42,131 nt of DNA, from NCBI GenBank assembly GCA_947629785.1, contig CANRFB010000019.1, positions 1 through 42,131 on the forward strand, in the 5' to 3' direction. The translations under genes and the position numbers were made by a program. Below the pieces are notes generated by a model. That model saw only the letters and a list, made by a program, of their open reading frames with translations, was not told the DNA's origin and did not search any database. Below, in pieces: positions 10,341-19,700 of the stretch (positions are counted from its first letter, which is position 1; every line of letters starts with the position of its first letter). Origin of the DNA: an uncultured Clostridia bacterium. GTDB lineage: Bacteria > Bacillota > Clostridia > Oscillospirales > Ruminococcaceae.

Positions 10341-10679
10341 TCAGCCTTGTTTTATAAAGTTGATTAACGTTTTCAGGAACGAAACAATATTTTTCCTGTC
10401 GGGATCCGCAAGTTCGCTTGCAAGCCGAAGCAGTTCTTTCTGCTCCTTGGTAAGATCGCTGTAGGAAAATCCCCGCTTGTCATTGGTAAGTCCTGCTATA
10501 TAGTCAAGGCTTACGTTATAGTATTTTGCAAGAATAACAGCAAAATCCAATGGAACAGTATGTTTTCCCTGTTCGTAATTGGTATATGTTGTTTTGTGCA
10601 TATCAAGAAGTTCCACAAGCTGTTCCTGCGTCATGTCACTGTCTTCCCGTAAATCTCTGATACGGCTGTAATAATTCAC
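10341..10679 (-). CDS. XRE-family helix-turn-helix transcriptional regulator
   Basis: This is a roughly 112-residue DNA-binding protein. The N-terminal Cro/CI-type HTH (about residues 6-62) reads SRIRDLREDSDMTQEQLVEL, then KTTYTNYEQGKHTVP and DFAVILAKYYNVSLDYIAGL, a standard XRE (HTH_3) domain. The C-terminal helical part may dimerize. The start is GTG at 10679, 7 nt after a perfect GGAGG (10691-10687); the frame remains open upstream to 10814 but that part crosses the operator and promoter. The gene lies between two direct repeats. The upstream palindrome suggests autoregulation and control of a divergent transcript. Target genes are unknown. Confidence 0.88.
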   Translation of the reverse strand: MNYYSRIRDLREDSDMTQEQLVELLDMHKTTYTNYEQGKHTVPLDFAVILAKYYNVSLDYIAGLTNDKRGFSYSDLTKEQKELLRLASELADPDRKNIVSFLKTLINFIKQG

Positions 10680-10710
10680 CGAAACACCTCCGAAACTTTT
10701 TACAAAAAAC

Positions 10711-10799
10711 ATTATACCATGATATATGTATTTCACTTGCAAAAATACATACATCATGGTATAATAATTTTTGCTAATACATATATCGTTGTATAAATT
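10711..10799. promoter_or_regulatory. Palindromic operator and divergent promoters of the XRE gene
   Basis: Two 23-nt arms, 10711-10733 and 10743-10765, form an inverted repeat with one mismatch. A third copy of the right arm (18 of 23 identical) lies at about 10776-10798. Each arm contains TGGTATAAT, so a -10 faces each way. TTGCAA at 10737-10742 is its own reverse complement and lies 17 nt from the plus-strand TATAAT (10760-10765) and 20 nt from the minus-strand one (10716-10711). Repressor binding to the arms would cover both promoters. Confidence 0.75.
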
Positions 10800-10812
10800 G
10801 GAGAAGAATAAC

Positions 10813-10926
10813 ATGATTTGTGCTTTTATCGGGCAGCAGGCTGAGCCTGCACCCAGTCAGGCGTTATTTAGCTTGAAACCGTATGTACCTGCCGTGAGGC
10901 TAAGTAAAGCGCGATCTGTAAATTAG
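10813..10926 (+). pseudogene. Possible remnant ORF divergent from the XRE gene
   Basis: An ATG at 10813 has GGAG 9 nt upstream and lies just downstream of a good plus-strand promoter, so it has the look of a true gene start. The frame continues for only 37 codons, and all but the first seven or so run into the intergenic repeat beginning near 10835. This looks like a regulated gene whose body has been lost or replaced by repeat sequence. It may not be translated into anything useful. Confidence 0.3.
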
Positions 10927-11005
10927 TTTTGAGAGTTAAGAGTTGAGAGTTGAGATATAAGCGTTACTGCAATATCTCAACTCTTAACTCTTAACTCTCA
11001 ACTCT
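10836..11005 (+). repeat. Intergenic repeat copy 2 with long GAGTTRA hairpin
   Basis: The stretch begins with the GCAGGC-TGA-GCCTGC hairpin (10836-10850), continues with the direct copy of the 10015-10110 repeat, and ends in a long hairpin: 10931-10958 pairs with 10972-10999 around a 13-nt loop (AAGCGTTACTGCA). The loop is nearly the same as in the 10172-10183 copy, while the arm length differs. It separates the XRE gene from the next promoter. Confidence 0.75.
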
Positions 11006-11021
11006 GAAACAAGCCTGCTTG

Positions 11022-11049
11022 TTGACAATAAAAAAATATGTGGTATAAT
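11022..11049 (+). promoter_or_regulatory. Promoter of the CmpB-type membrane protein gene
   Basis: TTGACA (11022-11027) and TATAAT (11044-11049), spacer 16 nt, extended TGTGG. A small palindrome AACAAG-CCTG-CTTGTT (11008-11023) overlaps the -35 region. Confidence 0.85.
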
Positions 11050-11081
11050 AGATAAGGATATAATTTTTGGGGAGGGTAAAT

Positions 11082-12098
11082 ATGGATACTATACCATTTA
11101 TAGAATTCAGTCTGTATGAAATGTTCCATATATTCATTTTCTGGGCGTTTGTAGGTTGGTGCATCGAGGTCTGCTATATGACCCTCGAAACAGGCGAGTA
11201 CCAGAACCGTGGTTTCCTGAATATGCCGATATGCCCTATTTACGGCTTCGGCGTGATAATGGTGGTGGTGTTTTTCCGACCGTTGGAAAATACCATTATC
11301 CCGCTGTTTCTGGTGACGGCACTGTTATGTACGACTTTTGAACTGCTTGTGGGTCTGGGCATGGAAAAGATGTTCCACGCCCGCTGGTGGGACTATTCTC
11401 ACGAAAAATTCAACTACCGCGGCTATATCTGCCTGAAAGTTTCCATTCTCTGGGGTCTGGGCTGCGTTTTCGTAATAAGGATAGTTCAGCCCATGGTGGA
11501 AAAGGTCATAGACATTATGCCCGTGAAACTCGGGCTTGCGCTTATTGTGATATGGTCCGTGCTGATAGTTATAGACCTTATTTCCTCTATCTGCGCGGTG
11601 AATAAACTCAATAACCGTTTGAAACAGATCGACGAAATTTCCAAAATAATGCTCCTGAGCGCGGTCAAGATCGGTGCAAAACTTACTAACGAAACTCTGG
11701 AAATAAAGGGGAAATACGACGACCTTATAGAAGCCAAGGACGCCAAAGCACAGGAATGGCGGGATAAATACGAGCAGTATGTTTCCTCAAAAGACGGGGA
11801 ATCCCGTTTCGCGGAACTGAAGAAAAAGTATGCCAAGATAGTTGACGCGGCGGACTTCAAGGTAAGCGAGTGGCGGGAGAAATACGACAAACTCACAGGA
11901 ATGCGCGACCGCTCGGTGGAACGTCTGCTGAAAGCTTTCCCCGACCTGAGATCGACGTCATATTCGGATTCAATGGAAACGCTGAAAAGGCGGCTTTCCG
12001 TTGCGGCAAAATTCCGTTTCAGACGCCGCCACAGGGACGATTTTGAACCCGATCCCGACGAGAATGTGGAAATTTCTGTTACGGAAAATAAAATGTGA
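11082..12098 (+). CDS. Putative ABC transporter permease of the CmpB family (multi-pass membrane protein)
   Basis: This 338-residue protein has a hydrophobic N-terminal half with about five membrane segments (roughly residues 8-28, 50-70, 75-95, 125-145, 155-178). It contains the motif GWCIEVCYMTLETGEYQNRG followed by FLNMPICPIYGFG, typical of the PF06541 family often labelled putative ABC transporter permease. The C-terminal half is soluble, charged and probably coiled coil, with a repeated SEWREKYDKL / AQEWRDKYEQY pattern and a basic patch near residues 295-315. No ATPase partner is encoded nearby, so transport function is unproven. ATG 11082 has GGAGG 6 nt upstream. Confidence 0.75.
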   Translation: MDTIPFIEFSLYEMFHIFIFWAFVGWCIEVCYMTLETGEYQNRGFLNMPICPIYGFGVIMVVVFFRPLENTIIPLFLVTALLCTTFELLVGLGMEKMFHARWWDYSHEKFNYRGYICLKVSILWGLGCVFVIRIVQPMVEKVIDIMPVKLGLALIVIWSVLIVIDLISSICAVNKLNNRLKQIDEISKIMLLSAVKIGAKLTNETLEIKGKYDDLIEAKDAKAQEWRDKYEQYVSSKDGESRFAELKKKYAKIVDAADFKVSEWREKYDKLTGMRDRSVERLLKAFPDLRSTSYSDSMETLKRRLSVAAKFRFRRRHRDDFEPDPDENVEISVTENKM

Positions 12099-12125
12099 TT
12101 TTTCTGTGAAATGCCCGAAAATCTC

Positions 12126-12154
12126 TTGACATATTGTGCAGAATGTGGTATAAT
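12126..12154 (+). promoter_or_regulatory. Promoter of the pyr operon
   Basis: TTGACA (12126-12131) and TATAAT (12149-12154), spacer 17 nt, extended TGTGG before the -10. Confidence 0.9.
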
Positions 12155-12159
12155 CAATA

Positions 12160-12348
12160 AAGTTAGACAACCTTTAAGTTGATCCCGTGAGATCGATAAG
12201 GCAGTCACTTATTTAAACATTCTGCGGGCGGAGTATGGGCTTACGAGGACGATGCAAAACTTTGCGCCGCAACCATTTTAATAAGTTGATAATACCTGTC
12301 TGTGTCGGTCACGGACAGGTATTTTTATTTGAAACGGAGGCGGCGGCT
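12160..12348 (+). promoter_or_regulatory. PyrR-dependent attenuator leader
   Basis: The leader carries the PyrR-binding hairpin at about 12171-12201: CCTTTAAGTTGATC, loop CCGTGA, GATCGATAAGG. It matches the UCC-G-GAG type consensus of PyrR anti-antiterminators. Downstream lies a strong terminator (12291-12330). In the Bacillus model, UMP-bound PyrR stabilizes this hairpin so the terminator forms; without UMP an antiterminator forms. This places the whole pyr operon under pyrimidine feedback. Confidence 0.88.
12291..12330 (+). terminator. Attenuator terminator before pyrR
   Basis: AATACCTGTC (12291-12300) pairs with GACAGGTATT (12314-12323), and the stem continues inward for four more pairs to a TCGGT loop. 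It is followed by TTTTTATTT. It lies just before the pyrR Shine-Dalgarno site. Confidence 0.92.
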
Positions 12349-12885
12349 TTGGATAAGCGTTCCGGACAGAAAGCGGTCATTATGGACGAAAATGCCATGT
12401 CCCGCGCTATTGCGCGAATTTCATACGAGATCCTTGAACGCAATAAGGGCGCGGAGGGATTATGCTTTGTGGGAATACTTTCCCGCGGCATTTGTATCGC
12501 CGAACGTATCGCCGCTAAGCTTTCCGAACTTGAGGGCGCGGTTCCCGAAGTGGGAAAGCTGGATATTACAGCCTACCGTGACGATGAGAAACATTCCGAT
12601 TCCGCGGACAGAACGGATATTTCTTTCGATGTGAAAGACAAGCGAGTCATTATCGTGGACGATGTAATATTCACAGGACGAAGCGCAAGGGCGGCTATTG
12701 ACGCCGTTATGAAGCGGGGCAGACCGCGGAACATTCAGCTTGCGGTGCTGGTGGACAGGGGACACAGGGAACTTCCCATACGCCCCGACTATGTGGGCAA
12801 GAACGTTCCCACTTCAAGAGACGAATCCGTAAAAGTTATGATGAAAGAGATCGATGGCTTCGACAGGGTAGTTATTTTTGAGTAG
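12349..12885 (+). CDS. pyrR: Bifunctional pyr operon regulator / uracil phosphoribosyltransferase PyrR
   Basis: PyrR binds the pyr leader RNA in response to UMP and also converts uracil and PRPP to UMP. The 178-residue protein has the PRPP-binding motif IIVDDVIFTGRS (about 101-112) and the PyrR-type C-terminus LVDRGHRELPIRPDYVGKNV. The start is TTG 12349, 8 nt after GGAGG (12336-12340), which gives the usual family length. The frame stays open upstream through the leader, but that part overlaps the terminator. First gene of the operon it controls. Confidence 0.95.
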   Translation: MDKRSGQKAVIMDENAMSRAIARISYEILERNKGAEGLCFVGILSRGICIAERIAAKLSELEGAVPEVGKLDITAYRDDEKHSDSADRTDISFDVKDKRVIIVDDVIFTGRSARAAIDAVMKRGRPRNIQLAVLVDRGHRELPIRPDYVGKNVPTSRDESVKVMMKEIDGFDRVVIFE

Positions 12886-12897
12886 GAGGCTGTGAAA

Positions 12898-14160
12898 ATG
12901 GATAGTATTCTTCTGAAAAACGTCCGCGCCGCCGACGGCAGAAAAGACGAGGTGTGCGACATTTTCATAGCGGACGGGATCATAAAGGACATGGGCGGAA
13001 ATATTTCCGCTTCTGCCGGCAGAATTGTGAACGGCGAGGGAAAACTTGCCGCTATCCCCGCGCTTTTCGATATGCACGTTCACTTCCGCGACCCGGGATA
13101 TACCCATAAAGAGGACATTCTCTCAGGCTGCGCGGCTGCGCTTGCAGGCGGAGTTTCGGGAGTAGTTTGTATGCCCAATACAAACCCGCCTATAGATAAT
13201 TCCGAAACGGTGAAATACATTCTCGACAAGGCAAAGGACACAGGCGTGGAAGTTTACCCTGCGGGGTGTATCACCAAGGGCATGAACGGCGGCGAACTTT
13301 ACGACCATACAGGGCTTGGCGTGCGGATAATTTCCGATGACGGCAGACCCGTCAGGAACGCCGAACTTATGCGGCAGGCTCTGGAAAATACCAATAAAAA
13401 CGGACTTCTTGCGGCTTCCCACTGCGAGGACTTGGATATTATAAACGGCGGGATAATCAATAAGGGAAAGGTTTCCGAACGGCTTGGGGTAAAAGGCATG
13501 GACAGGGCTTCCGAGGACAGCATTACCGCGCGGGAAATCGCCATTGCGGATTCCTGCGGCGCAAGAATACATATCTGCCATGTTTCTACAAAGGGCAGCG
13601 CGGAAATTATCCGCGGCGCTAAAAAGCGGGGCATAAAAGTTACCTGCGAGACCTGCCCCCACTATTTCATATACACCGAAGAAAAGCTTCTTTCCCGCGA
13701 CGCGGATTACAGAATGAACCCTCCTCTCCGCACAGAAGCAGACAGAAAGGCAATTCTTGAAGCTGTCCTTGACGGAACCATAGATTGTATAGTAACCGAC
13801 CATGCCCCCCACGCGGCGGACGAAAAGGCGGATTTCCTGAAAGCTCCAAACGGCGTTGTAGGACTGGAAACTTCCCTTGCGGCGGCTCTGACCGCGCTTT
13901 ACCATACGGGAAAGCTTTCCCTTAACAGGATAGTTGAACTTATGGCAGTAAACCCGCGGAAACTTCTGGGACTTCCCGAACCGCGGCTTGAAAAGGGCGC
14001 AAAAGCGGATATTGCCGTTATCGACCTTGACAGGGAGTGGACGGTAATTCCCGAAAAGCTTCATTCAAAATCAAAGAACACCGTTTTCAAAGGAGAAACT
14101 TTTAAGGGAAAGAACGTCATGACCATTACAAAAGGGATTATAAGGTATGATATATTATAA
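12898..14160 (+). CDS. pyrC: Dihydroorotase
   Basis: Dihydroorotase closes carbamoyl-aspartate to dihydroorotate, the third step of UMP synthesis. The 420-residue type I protein has the metal motif HVHFRDPG (H60 and H62), MPNTNPP, the metal histidines in ASHCED and HICHVST, and DHAPH near the C-terminal third. ATG 12898 lies 8 nt after AGGAGG. The gene for aspartate transcarbamoylase (pyrB), which often precedes it, is not in this operon. Confidence 0.97.
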   Translation: MDSILLKNVRAADGRKDEVCDIFIADGIIKDMGGNISASAGRIVNGEGKLAAIPALFDMHVHFRDPGYTHKEDILSGCAAALAGGVSGVVCMPNTNPPIDNSETVKYILDKAKDTGVEVYPAGCITKGMNGGELYDHTGLGVRIISDDGRPVRNAELMRQALENTNKNGLLAASHCEDLDIINGGIINKGKVSERLGVKGMDRASEDSITAREIAIADSCGARIHICHVSTKGSAEIIRGAKKRGIKVTCETCPHYFIYTEEKLLSRDADYRMNPPLRTEADRKAILEAVLDGTIDCIVTDHAPHAADEKADFLKAPNGVVGLETSLAAALTALYHTGKLSLNRIVELMAVNPRKLLGLPEPRLEKGAKADIAVIDLDREWTVIPEKLHSKSKNTVFKGETFKGKNVMTITKGIIRYDIL

Positions 14161-14674
14161 AGATAACGCTGTCCTGATAAGAGACCTTGAAGAAAACGAC
14201 ATCGGCGCGATAGTTGCCGAAGAAATAGCACAAGGCTGGAAAGGCGTTTCGGCGGATAAATTTGAAATGCGGCTGAAACATCGTGACGAACTGGGGGCAA
14301 TTGCGCTTATGGCTGAATATTTTTCACAGCCCGCAGGATATGTCAATGTTTATCCCAATTCAGAATGGGGTGCATTCGGTGGCTTGGGGTACTGCGAAAT
14401 AGTTGATTTTGCGGTGCTTGAAAAATTCCGCGGAAAAGGTATCGGAAGTAAACTTATGGATATTGCCGAAAAGATAGCCGCGGAATATTCCGATACGGTA
14501 TATCTGGGAGTGGGACTGCACAGCGGTTACGGCAGCGCGCAGAGAATGTATTTCAGACGCGGATATATTCCCGACGGGAAAGGCGTGTGGTACAAAGACA
14601 AGATCTGCGAACCGTATGCGGAATGTGTGAATGATGACGAACTGAATCTGTATCTTTCAAAAAAGTTAAAATGA
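14147..14674 (+). CDS. GNAT-family N-acetyltransferase
   Basis: This 175-residue protein has the acetyl-CoA motif FRGKGIGSKLM (about residues 97-107) and the later YGSAQRMYFRRGYIPDG segment (motif B of GNAT proteins). Its start overlaps the end of pyrC by 14 nt, so it is co-translated within the pyr operon, yet it has no known role in pyrimidine synthesis. The substrate cannot be read from the sequence. The Shine-Dalgarno site is weak (AAGG), consistent with translational coupling. Confidence 0.85.
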   Translation: MIYYKDNAVLIRDLEENDIGAIVAEEIAQGWKGVSADKFEMRLKHRDELGAIALMAEYFSQPAGYVNVYPNSEWGAFGGLGYCEIVDFAVLEKFRGKGIGSKLMDIAEKIAAEYSDTVYLGVGLHSGYGSAQRMYFRRGYIPDGKGVWYKDKICEPYAECVNDDELNLYLSKKLK

Positions 14675-14703
14675 GAATTTATATAAATCAAGGAGTGGTG
14701 AAA

Positions 14704-15639
14704 ATGTCATTTGACAGGCTTATTGCAAGGATAATCGAAACGGGAAACCCCACAGTCGTGGGACTTGACCCCAAGCTTGACTATGTTCCCGAATTTATCA
14801 GGAAAAGATCATTCGAGGAAAAGGGCAGCGACCTCAAAGGCGCGGCAAACGCTATCTGGAAATTCAACAAGGCTATTATAGACGCGGTGTGCGACATAGT
14901 TCCCGCAGTAAAACCGCAGGCGGCTTATTACGAAATGTACGGCTGGCAGGGCGTGAAAACCCTGCACAAGACCATTGAATACGCGCAGAAAAAGGGAATG
15001 TTCGTCATTGTTGACGGCAAGCGGAACGACATAGGCGCGACCATGGAAGCCTATTCAAAGGCATACCTCGGCAAAACGGAAGTTGACGGCTTTCAGCTTG
15101 AAGGCTTCGGCGCGGACGCACTTACCGTAAACGGCTATCTGGGAACGGACGGCATAACTCCCCTTACCGACCTCTGCAAAAAGAACGACAAGGGAATTTT
15201 CGTGCTTGTAAAGACTTCCAACAAGTCCTCGGGAGAACTTCAGGACAGAGTTCTTAACGATGGAAAAACAGTTTACGAGACAATGGGAAGTATGTGCGAA
15301 CAATGGGGCGCGGATTCTATAGGAAAATACGGTTATTCCGCAGTGGGCGCGGTAGTGGGCGCTACATATCCCGAACAGCTTGCGGAAATGCGCGAAAAGC
15401 TTCCCCATACGTTCTTCCTCGTTCCCGGCTATGGTGCGCAGGGCGGCGGCGCGGAGGGCGTTGCAAAAGGCTTCGACAAGAACGGTCTGGGCGCGATAGT
15501 GAATTCATCAAGAGCGGTAATGTGCGCTTATCAGAAAGAAACGAACTGCCCCGCGGAAGATTTCGCGGGGGCGGCAAGGCGCGAGTGCATACGCATGAGA
15601 GAAGATATTACAAGTTTTGTTACAGCACTTAAAAAATAA
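14704..15639 (+). CDS. pyrF: Orotidine 5'-phosphate decarboxylase (type 2)
   Basis: PyrF decarboxylates OMP to UMP, the last step of the pathway. The 311-residue protein belongs to the longer subfamily 2, with the active-site segment VDGKRNDIGAT (D104, K106, D109) and the phosphate-binding segment FLVPGYGAQGG near the C-terminus. ATG 14704 lies 8 nt after AAGGAG; an upstream ATG at 14671 lacks a site. Type 2 PyrF is not the Bacillus form, so the operon differs from the Bacillus model. Confidence 0.95.
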   Translation: MSFDRLIARIIETGNPTVVGLDPKLDYVPEFIRKRSFEEKGSDLKGAANAIWKFNKAIIDAVCDIVPAVKPQAAYYEMYGWQGVKTLHKTIEYAQKKGMFVIVDGKRNDIGATMEAYSKAYLGKTEVDGFQLEGFGADALTVNGYLGTDGITPLTDLCKKNDKGIFVLVKTSNKSSGELQDRVLNDGKTVYETMGSMCEQWGADSIGKYGYSAVGAVVGATYPEQLAEMREKLPHTFFLVPGYGAQGGGAEGVAKGFDKNGLGAIVNSSRAVMCAYQKETNCPAEDFAGAARRECIRMREDITSFVTALKK

Positions 15640-15659
15640 CTGGAAAGGCGGTCTGTAAA

Positions 15660-16772
15660 ATGTCTTTATTCAATCTGGGCGACAAGGCGTATCTTATGCT
15701 TGCCGACGGGAAAGTCTTTGAGGGATATTCTTTCGGCGCAAAGGGAACTTCTTTCGGGGAGATAGTCTTTGCAACGGGCATGACAGGCTATGAGGAAACA
15801 CTGTCCGACCCAAGCTATTACGGTCAGATAGTTACGCAGACTTTTCCGCTTATAGGAAATTACGGCGTGAATGATACCGATTACGAATCGGCAGGTTCGG
15901 CGGTAAGCGGTTACGTTGTCCGCGAATGGTGCAACGCGCCGTCAAACTTCCGCTGTGAGGGGAATGTGGACGAATTCCTGAAAAAGCACAACATTATCGG
16001 AATTCATTCCATTGACACCCGCTGTCTTACAAGAATTATCCGCGAACACGGCGTTATGAACGGCGTTATCACCACCGAGAACGTTTACGAAAAGAAAGAG
16101 GAATTCCTGCAAAAGATAAAGGATTTCAAGATAGTAAATGCCGTAAAGTCCGTTACCGTAAAGGAAAATCAGGTTTTCAAGGCGGAAGATCCCAAATATG
16201 ACGTTGTGCTTTTTGACTTCGGGTATAAATTCAATATCCGCCGCGAACTTGTAAAGCGGGGCTGTAACGTAACGGTAGTTTCCGCGGGAACCACTGCGGA
16301 ACAGATAAAGGAACTTTCGCCGGACGGCATAATGCTTTCAAACGGACCGGGCGACCCCACGGAAAACACCGAAGTTATCGCAAATCTTCGGGAAATAAAC
16401 AAGCTGGGCATACCAACATTCGGAATTTGTCTGGGGCATCAGCTTATGGCGCTTGCCAACGGCGGACGGACGGAAAAACTCAAATACGGTCACCGCGGCG
16501 CAAATCAGCCTGTGGACGATATTGCCCTTGACAAAACCTTTGTAACTTCCCAGAACCACGGCTACGCAGTTATAAGCGAAAGCATTTCTCCGGAAGTGGG
16601 TGAAGTTTCCCACAAGAACGCCAACGACCAGACCTGCGAGGGCGTAAGGTATAAGAACTTCCCCTGCTTTACGGTGCAGTTCCACCCCGAAGCTTGCGGA
16701 GGACCGCAGGACACGGCGTACCTTTTCGATGAATTCATAGATATGATAAAGAAAAACAAGGAGGACAAATAA
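15660..16772 (+). CDS. carA: Carbamoyl phosphate synthase small subunit
   Basis: CarA hydrolyses glutamine and passes ammonia to CarB. The 370-residue protein has the small-chain N-terminal domain (ATGMTGYEETLSDPSY) and a class I glutamine amidotransferase domain with the nucleophile in FGICLGHQ (C257) and the HPE pair (H342, E344). ATG 15660 follows a GGAAAGG site. It is one base from carB, the expected pair. Confidence 0.97.
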   Translation: MSLFNLGDKAYLMLADGKVFEGYSFGAKGTSFGEIVFATGMTGYEETLSDPSYYGQIVTQTFPLIGNYGVNDTDYESAGSAVSGYVVREWCNAPSNFRCEGNVDEFLKKHNIIGIHSIDTRCLTRIIREHGVMNGVITTENVYEKKEEFLQKIKDFKIVNAVKSVTVKENQVFKAEDPKYDVVLFDFGYKFNIRRELVKRGCNVTVVSAGTTAEQIKELSPDGIMLSNGPGDPTENTEVIANLREINKLGIPTFGICLGHQLMALANGGRTEKLKYGHRGANQPVDDIALDKTFVTSQNHGYAVISESISPEVGEVSHKNANDQTCEGVRYKNFPCFTVQFHPEACGGPQDTAYLFDEFIDMIKKNKEDK

Positions 16773-16773
16773 A

Positions 16774-19700
16774 ATGCCGTTAAGAAAAGATATTAAAAAA
16801 GTCCTCGTTATCGGTTCGGGACCTATTATAATCGGACAAGCCGCCGAGTTCGACTATGCGGGAACGCAGGCTTGCCGCGCCCTTAAACAGGAGGGTCTGG
16901 AAGTCGTTCTTATCAATTCCAACCCCGCGACAATTATGACCGACAAGGCTATGGCGGACAAGGTCTATATCGAACCGCTTACCCTTGATGTGGTAAAGAA
17001 AATTATTGAGATAGAAAAGCCTGACAGCGTTCTGTCAACTCTCGGCGGACAAACGGGACTGACACTTTCCATGCAGCTGGCGGAATGCGGGTTCCTTGAC
17101 GAACACGGGGTAAAGCTTCTGGGCGCAAATCCCGAAACTATCCATAAAGCCGAGGACAGGCAGGCTTTCAAGGACACTATGGAAAAGATAGGCGAGCCGT
17201 GTATTCCCTCAAAGGTCGTGGAAACCGTTGACGACGCGGTGGAATTTGCGGAAGTTATCGACTATCCCGTAATAGTCCGCCCGGCTTTCACACTCGGCGG
17301 AACGGGCGGCGGTATCGCTTACAACGAGGAAGAACTCCGCGACATTGCAACAAACGGCTTGCGGCTTTCCCCCATAACACAAGTCCTTATCGAAAAGTGC
17401 ATAAGCGGCTGGAAAGAGATAGAATTTGAAGTTATCCGCGACAGAAAAGGCAATGTTATCACCGTCTGCTCCATGGAAAACTTCGACCCGGTAGGCGTAC
17501 ATACGGGCGATTCAATAGTAATTGCTCCTGCGGTAACGCTTACCGACAAGGAATATCAGATGCTCCGTACTGCGGCGCTGAATATCATTTCCGAGCTGAA
17601 AGTAGAGGGCGGCTGCAACTGTCAGTTTGCGCTCCACCCCACAAGTTTTGAATATGCGGTAATCGAGGTAAACCCCAGAGTTTCGCGTTCTTCCGCATTG
17701 GCTTCAAAGGCAACGGGCTATCCTATCGCAAAGGTAGCAACAAGAATAGCTATAGGCTATACTTTAGACGAAATAATCAATCAGGTAACGGGCAAAACTT
17801 ACGCCTGCTTCGAGCCTGCCCTTGACTATGTTGTTGTAAAATTCCCCAAATGGGCGTTTGATAAATTCGTTTACGCGAAACGCACCCTCGGCACGCAGAT
17901 GATGGCAACGGGTGAAGTTATGGCGATAGGCACTTCCTTTGAACAGGCTATGATGAAAGCCGTCCGTTCCATTGAACTGGGAATGGATACTCTTGACCTG
18001 AAAAAGTTTGCGCGGCTTACGGACGATGAAGTCAGAAATCAGCTTTATTCCGTGGACGACGAGCGGGCGTTTGCGGTATTTGAAGCACTGAAACGGGGGA
18101 TTTCCGTTCAGACGATACACGATATTACAAAAATAGACTGCTGGTTCATCGACAAGCTGAAAAATCTTGCGGAACTGGAAAAACTTCTTGCAGAGGGCGG
18201 ACTTACCGAGGAAAAGTACGACCTTGCCAAGAGATACGGCTTTCTTGACAGCACCATTGAACGTCTCAGCGGGCAGAAATGCCCCAAGCGCAGGAGAGCG
18301 GTATTCAAGATGGTTGACACCTGTGCGGGCGAATTCAAGGCGGAAACGCCTTACTTCTACTCCACATTTGACGAGGAAAACGAGGCGAAGCAGTTCATTG
18401 AACGCACCGACAAGGGCAAGAAGAAAGTCATTGTTTTCGGTTCGGGACCTATCCGCATAGGACAGGGCATAGAGTTCGACTACTGTTCGGTACACTGTGT
18501 GTGGGCTTTGAAAGAAATGGGTTATGAAGCGGTTATATGCAACAACAACCCCGAGACCGTTTCCACCGATTTTGACACAGGCGACAGGCTGTATTTTGAC
18601 CCTCTTACAAAAGAGGACGTTGAAGCAATTATCGAAACGGAACAGCCTTACGGCGTTGTAGTTCAGTTCGGCGGACAGACAGCCATAAAACTTACAAAGC
18701 ACCTTTCCGAAATGGGCGTGAACATTCTGGGAACGTCCGCGGACAGCATTGACGCCGCCGAGGACAGGGAACGTTTTGACGAACTTCTCAACAAGTGCGG
18801 GATCCCCCGTCCTGCGGGTCATACCGTCATGAACACCGAAGAAGCCCTGAAAGCCGCTGAGGACTTGGGTTACCCCGTTCTTATGCGCCCGTCATATGTT
18901 CTTGGCGGTCAGAATATGATAATTGCCCATTCGGATCAGGATATCATCGAATATATGGAAATTATCATGCGGGGCGGTCTGGAAAATCCCGTGCTTATCG
19001 ACAAATATATGATGGGCAAGGAAGTCGAAGTTGACGCCATCTGCGACGGCGTGGACTACGTTATCCCGGGAATTATGGAGCATATCGAACGCGCGGGAAT
19101 ACATTCAGGCGATTCCATTTCCGTATATCCAGCACTGACCCTTACCAAAAAGATCCGCGAAACCATCATCGAATATACAAGACGTCTTGCAATGGAACTT
19201 CATGTAATCGGTCTGGTAAATATCCAGTATGTCGTTTACAATGACGAGGTCTACGTTATCGAGGTAAACCCCCGTTCTTCCAGAACAGTGCCGTATATTT
19301 CCAAAGTAACGGGCGTGCCCATGGTGGATATCGCTACCAAGATAATGCTTGGCGAAAGCCTGAAAGATCAGGGCTATACAAGCGGACTTTACAAGGAAGC
19401 GGACTTTATCGCGGTAAAAGTTCCCGTATTCAGTTTTGAAAAACTCCACGACGTGGACACCGCTCTCGGACCCGAAATGAAGTCTACGGGCGAATGTCTG
19501 GGAATTGCACGAAGCTTCGAGGACGCGCTTTACAAGGGACTTGTGGCGGCAGGCTACAACCTTGAAAAGAAGCAGGGCGGGGGAGTTCTTATCACCGTCC
19601 GCGACACCGACAAGAAAGAGATACTTTACGTTGCGGAAAAATTCGAGCATCTCGGATTTGATATTTACGCTACAAGCGGAACGGCTTCCATGCTTAACAG

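Noticed and set aside
10680-10814. N-terminal extension of the XRE protein to 10814
   Set aside because: The extra sequence covers the palindromic operator and promoters, and GTG 10679 has an ideal Shine-Dalgarno site.
12235-12348. Long in-frame extension of pyrR upstream to 12235
   Set aside because: It runs through the PyrR-binding hairpin and the terminator. The TTG at 12349 has a well-spaced GGAGG and gives the normal family length.
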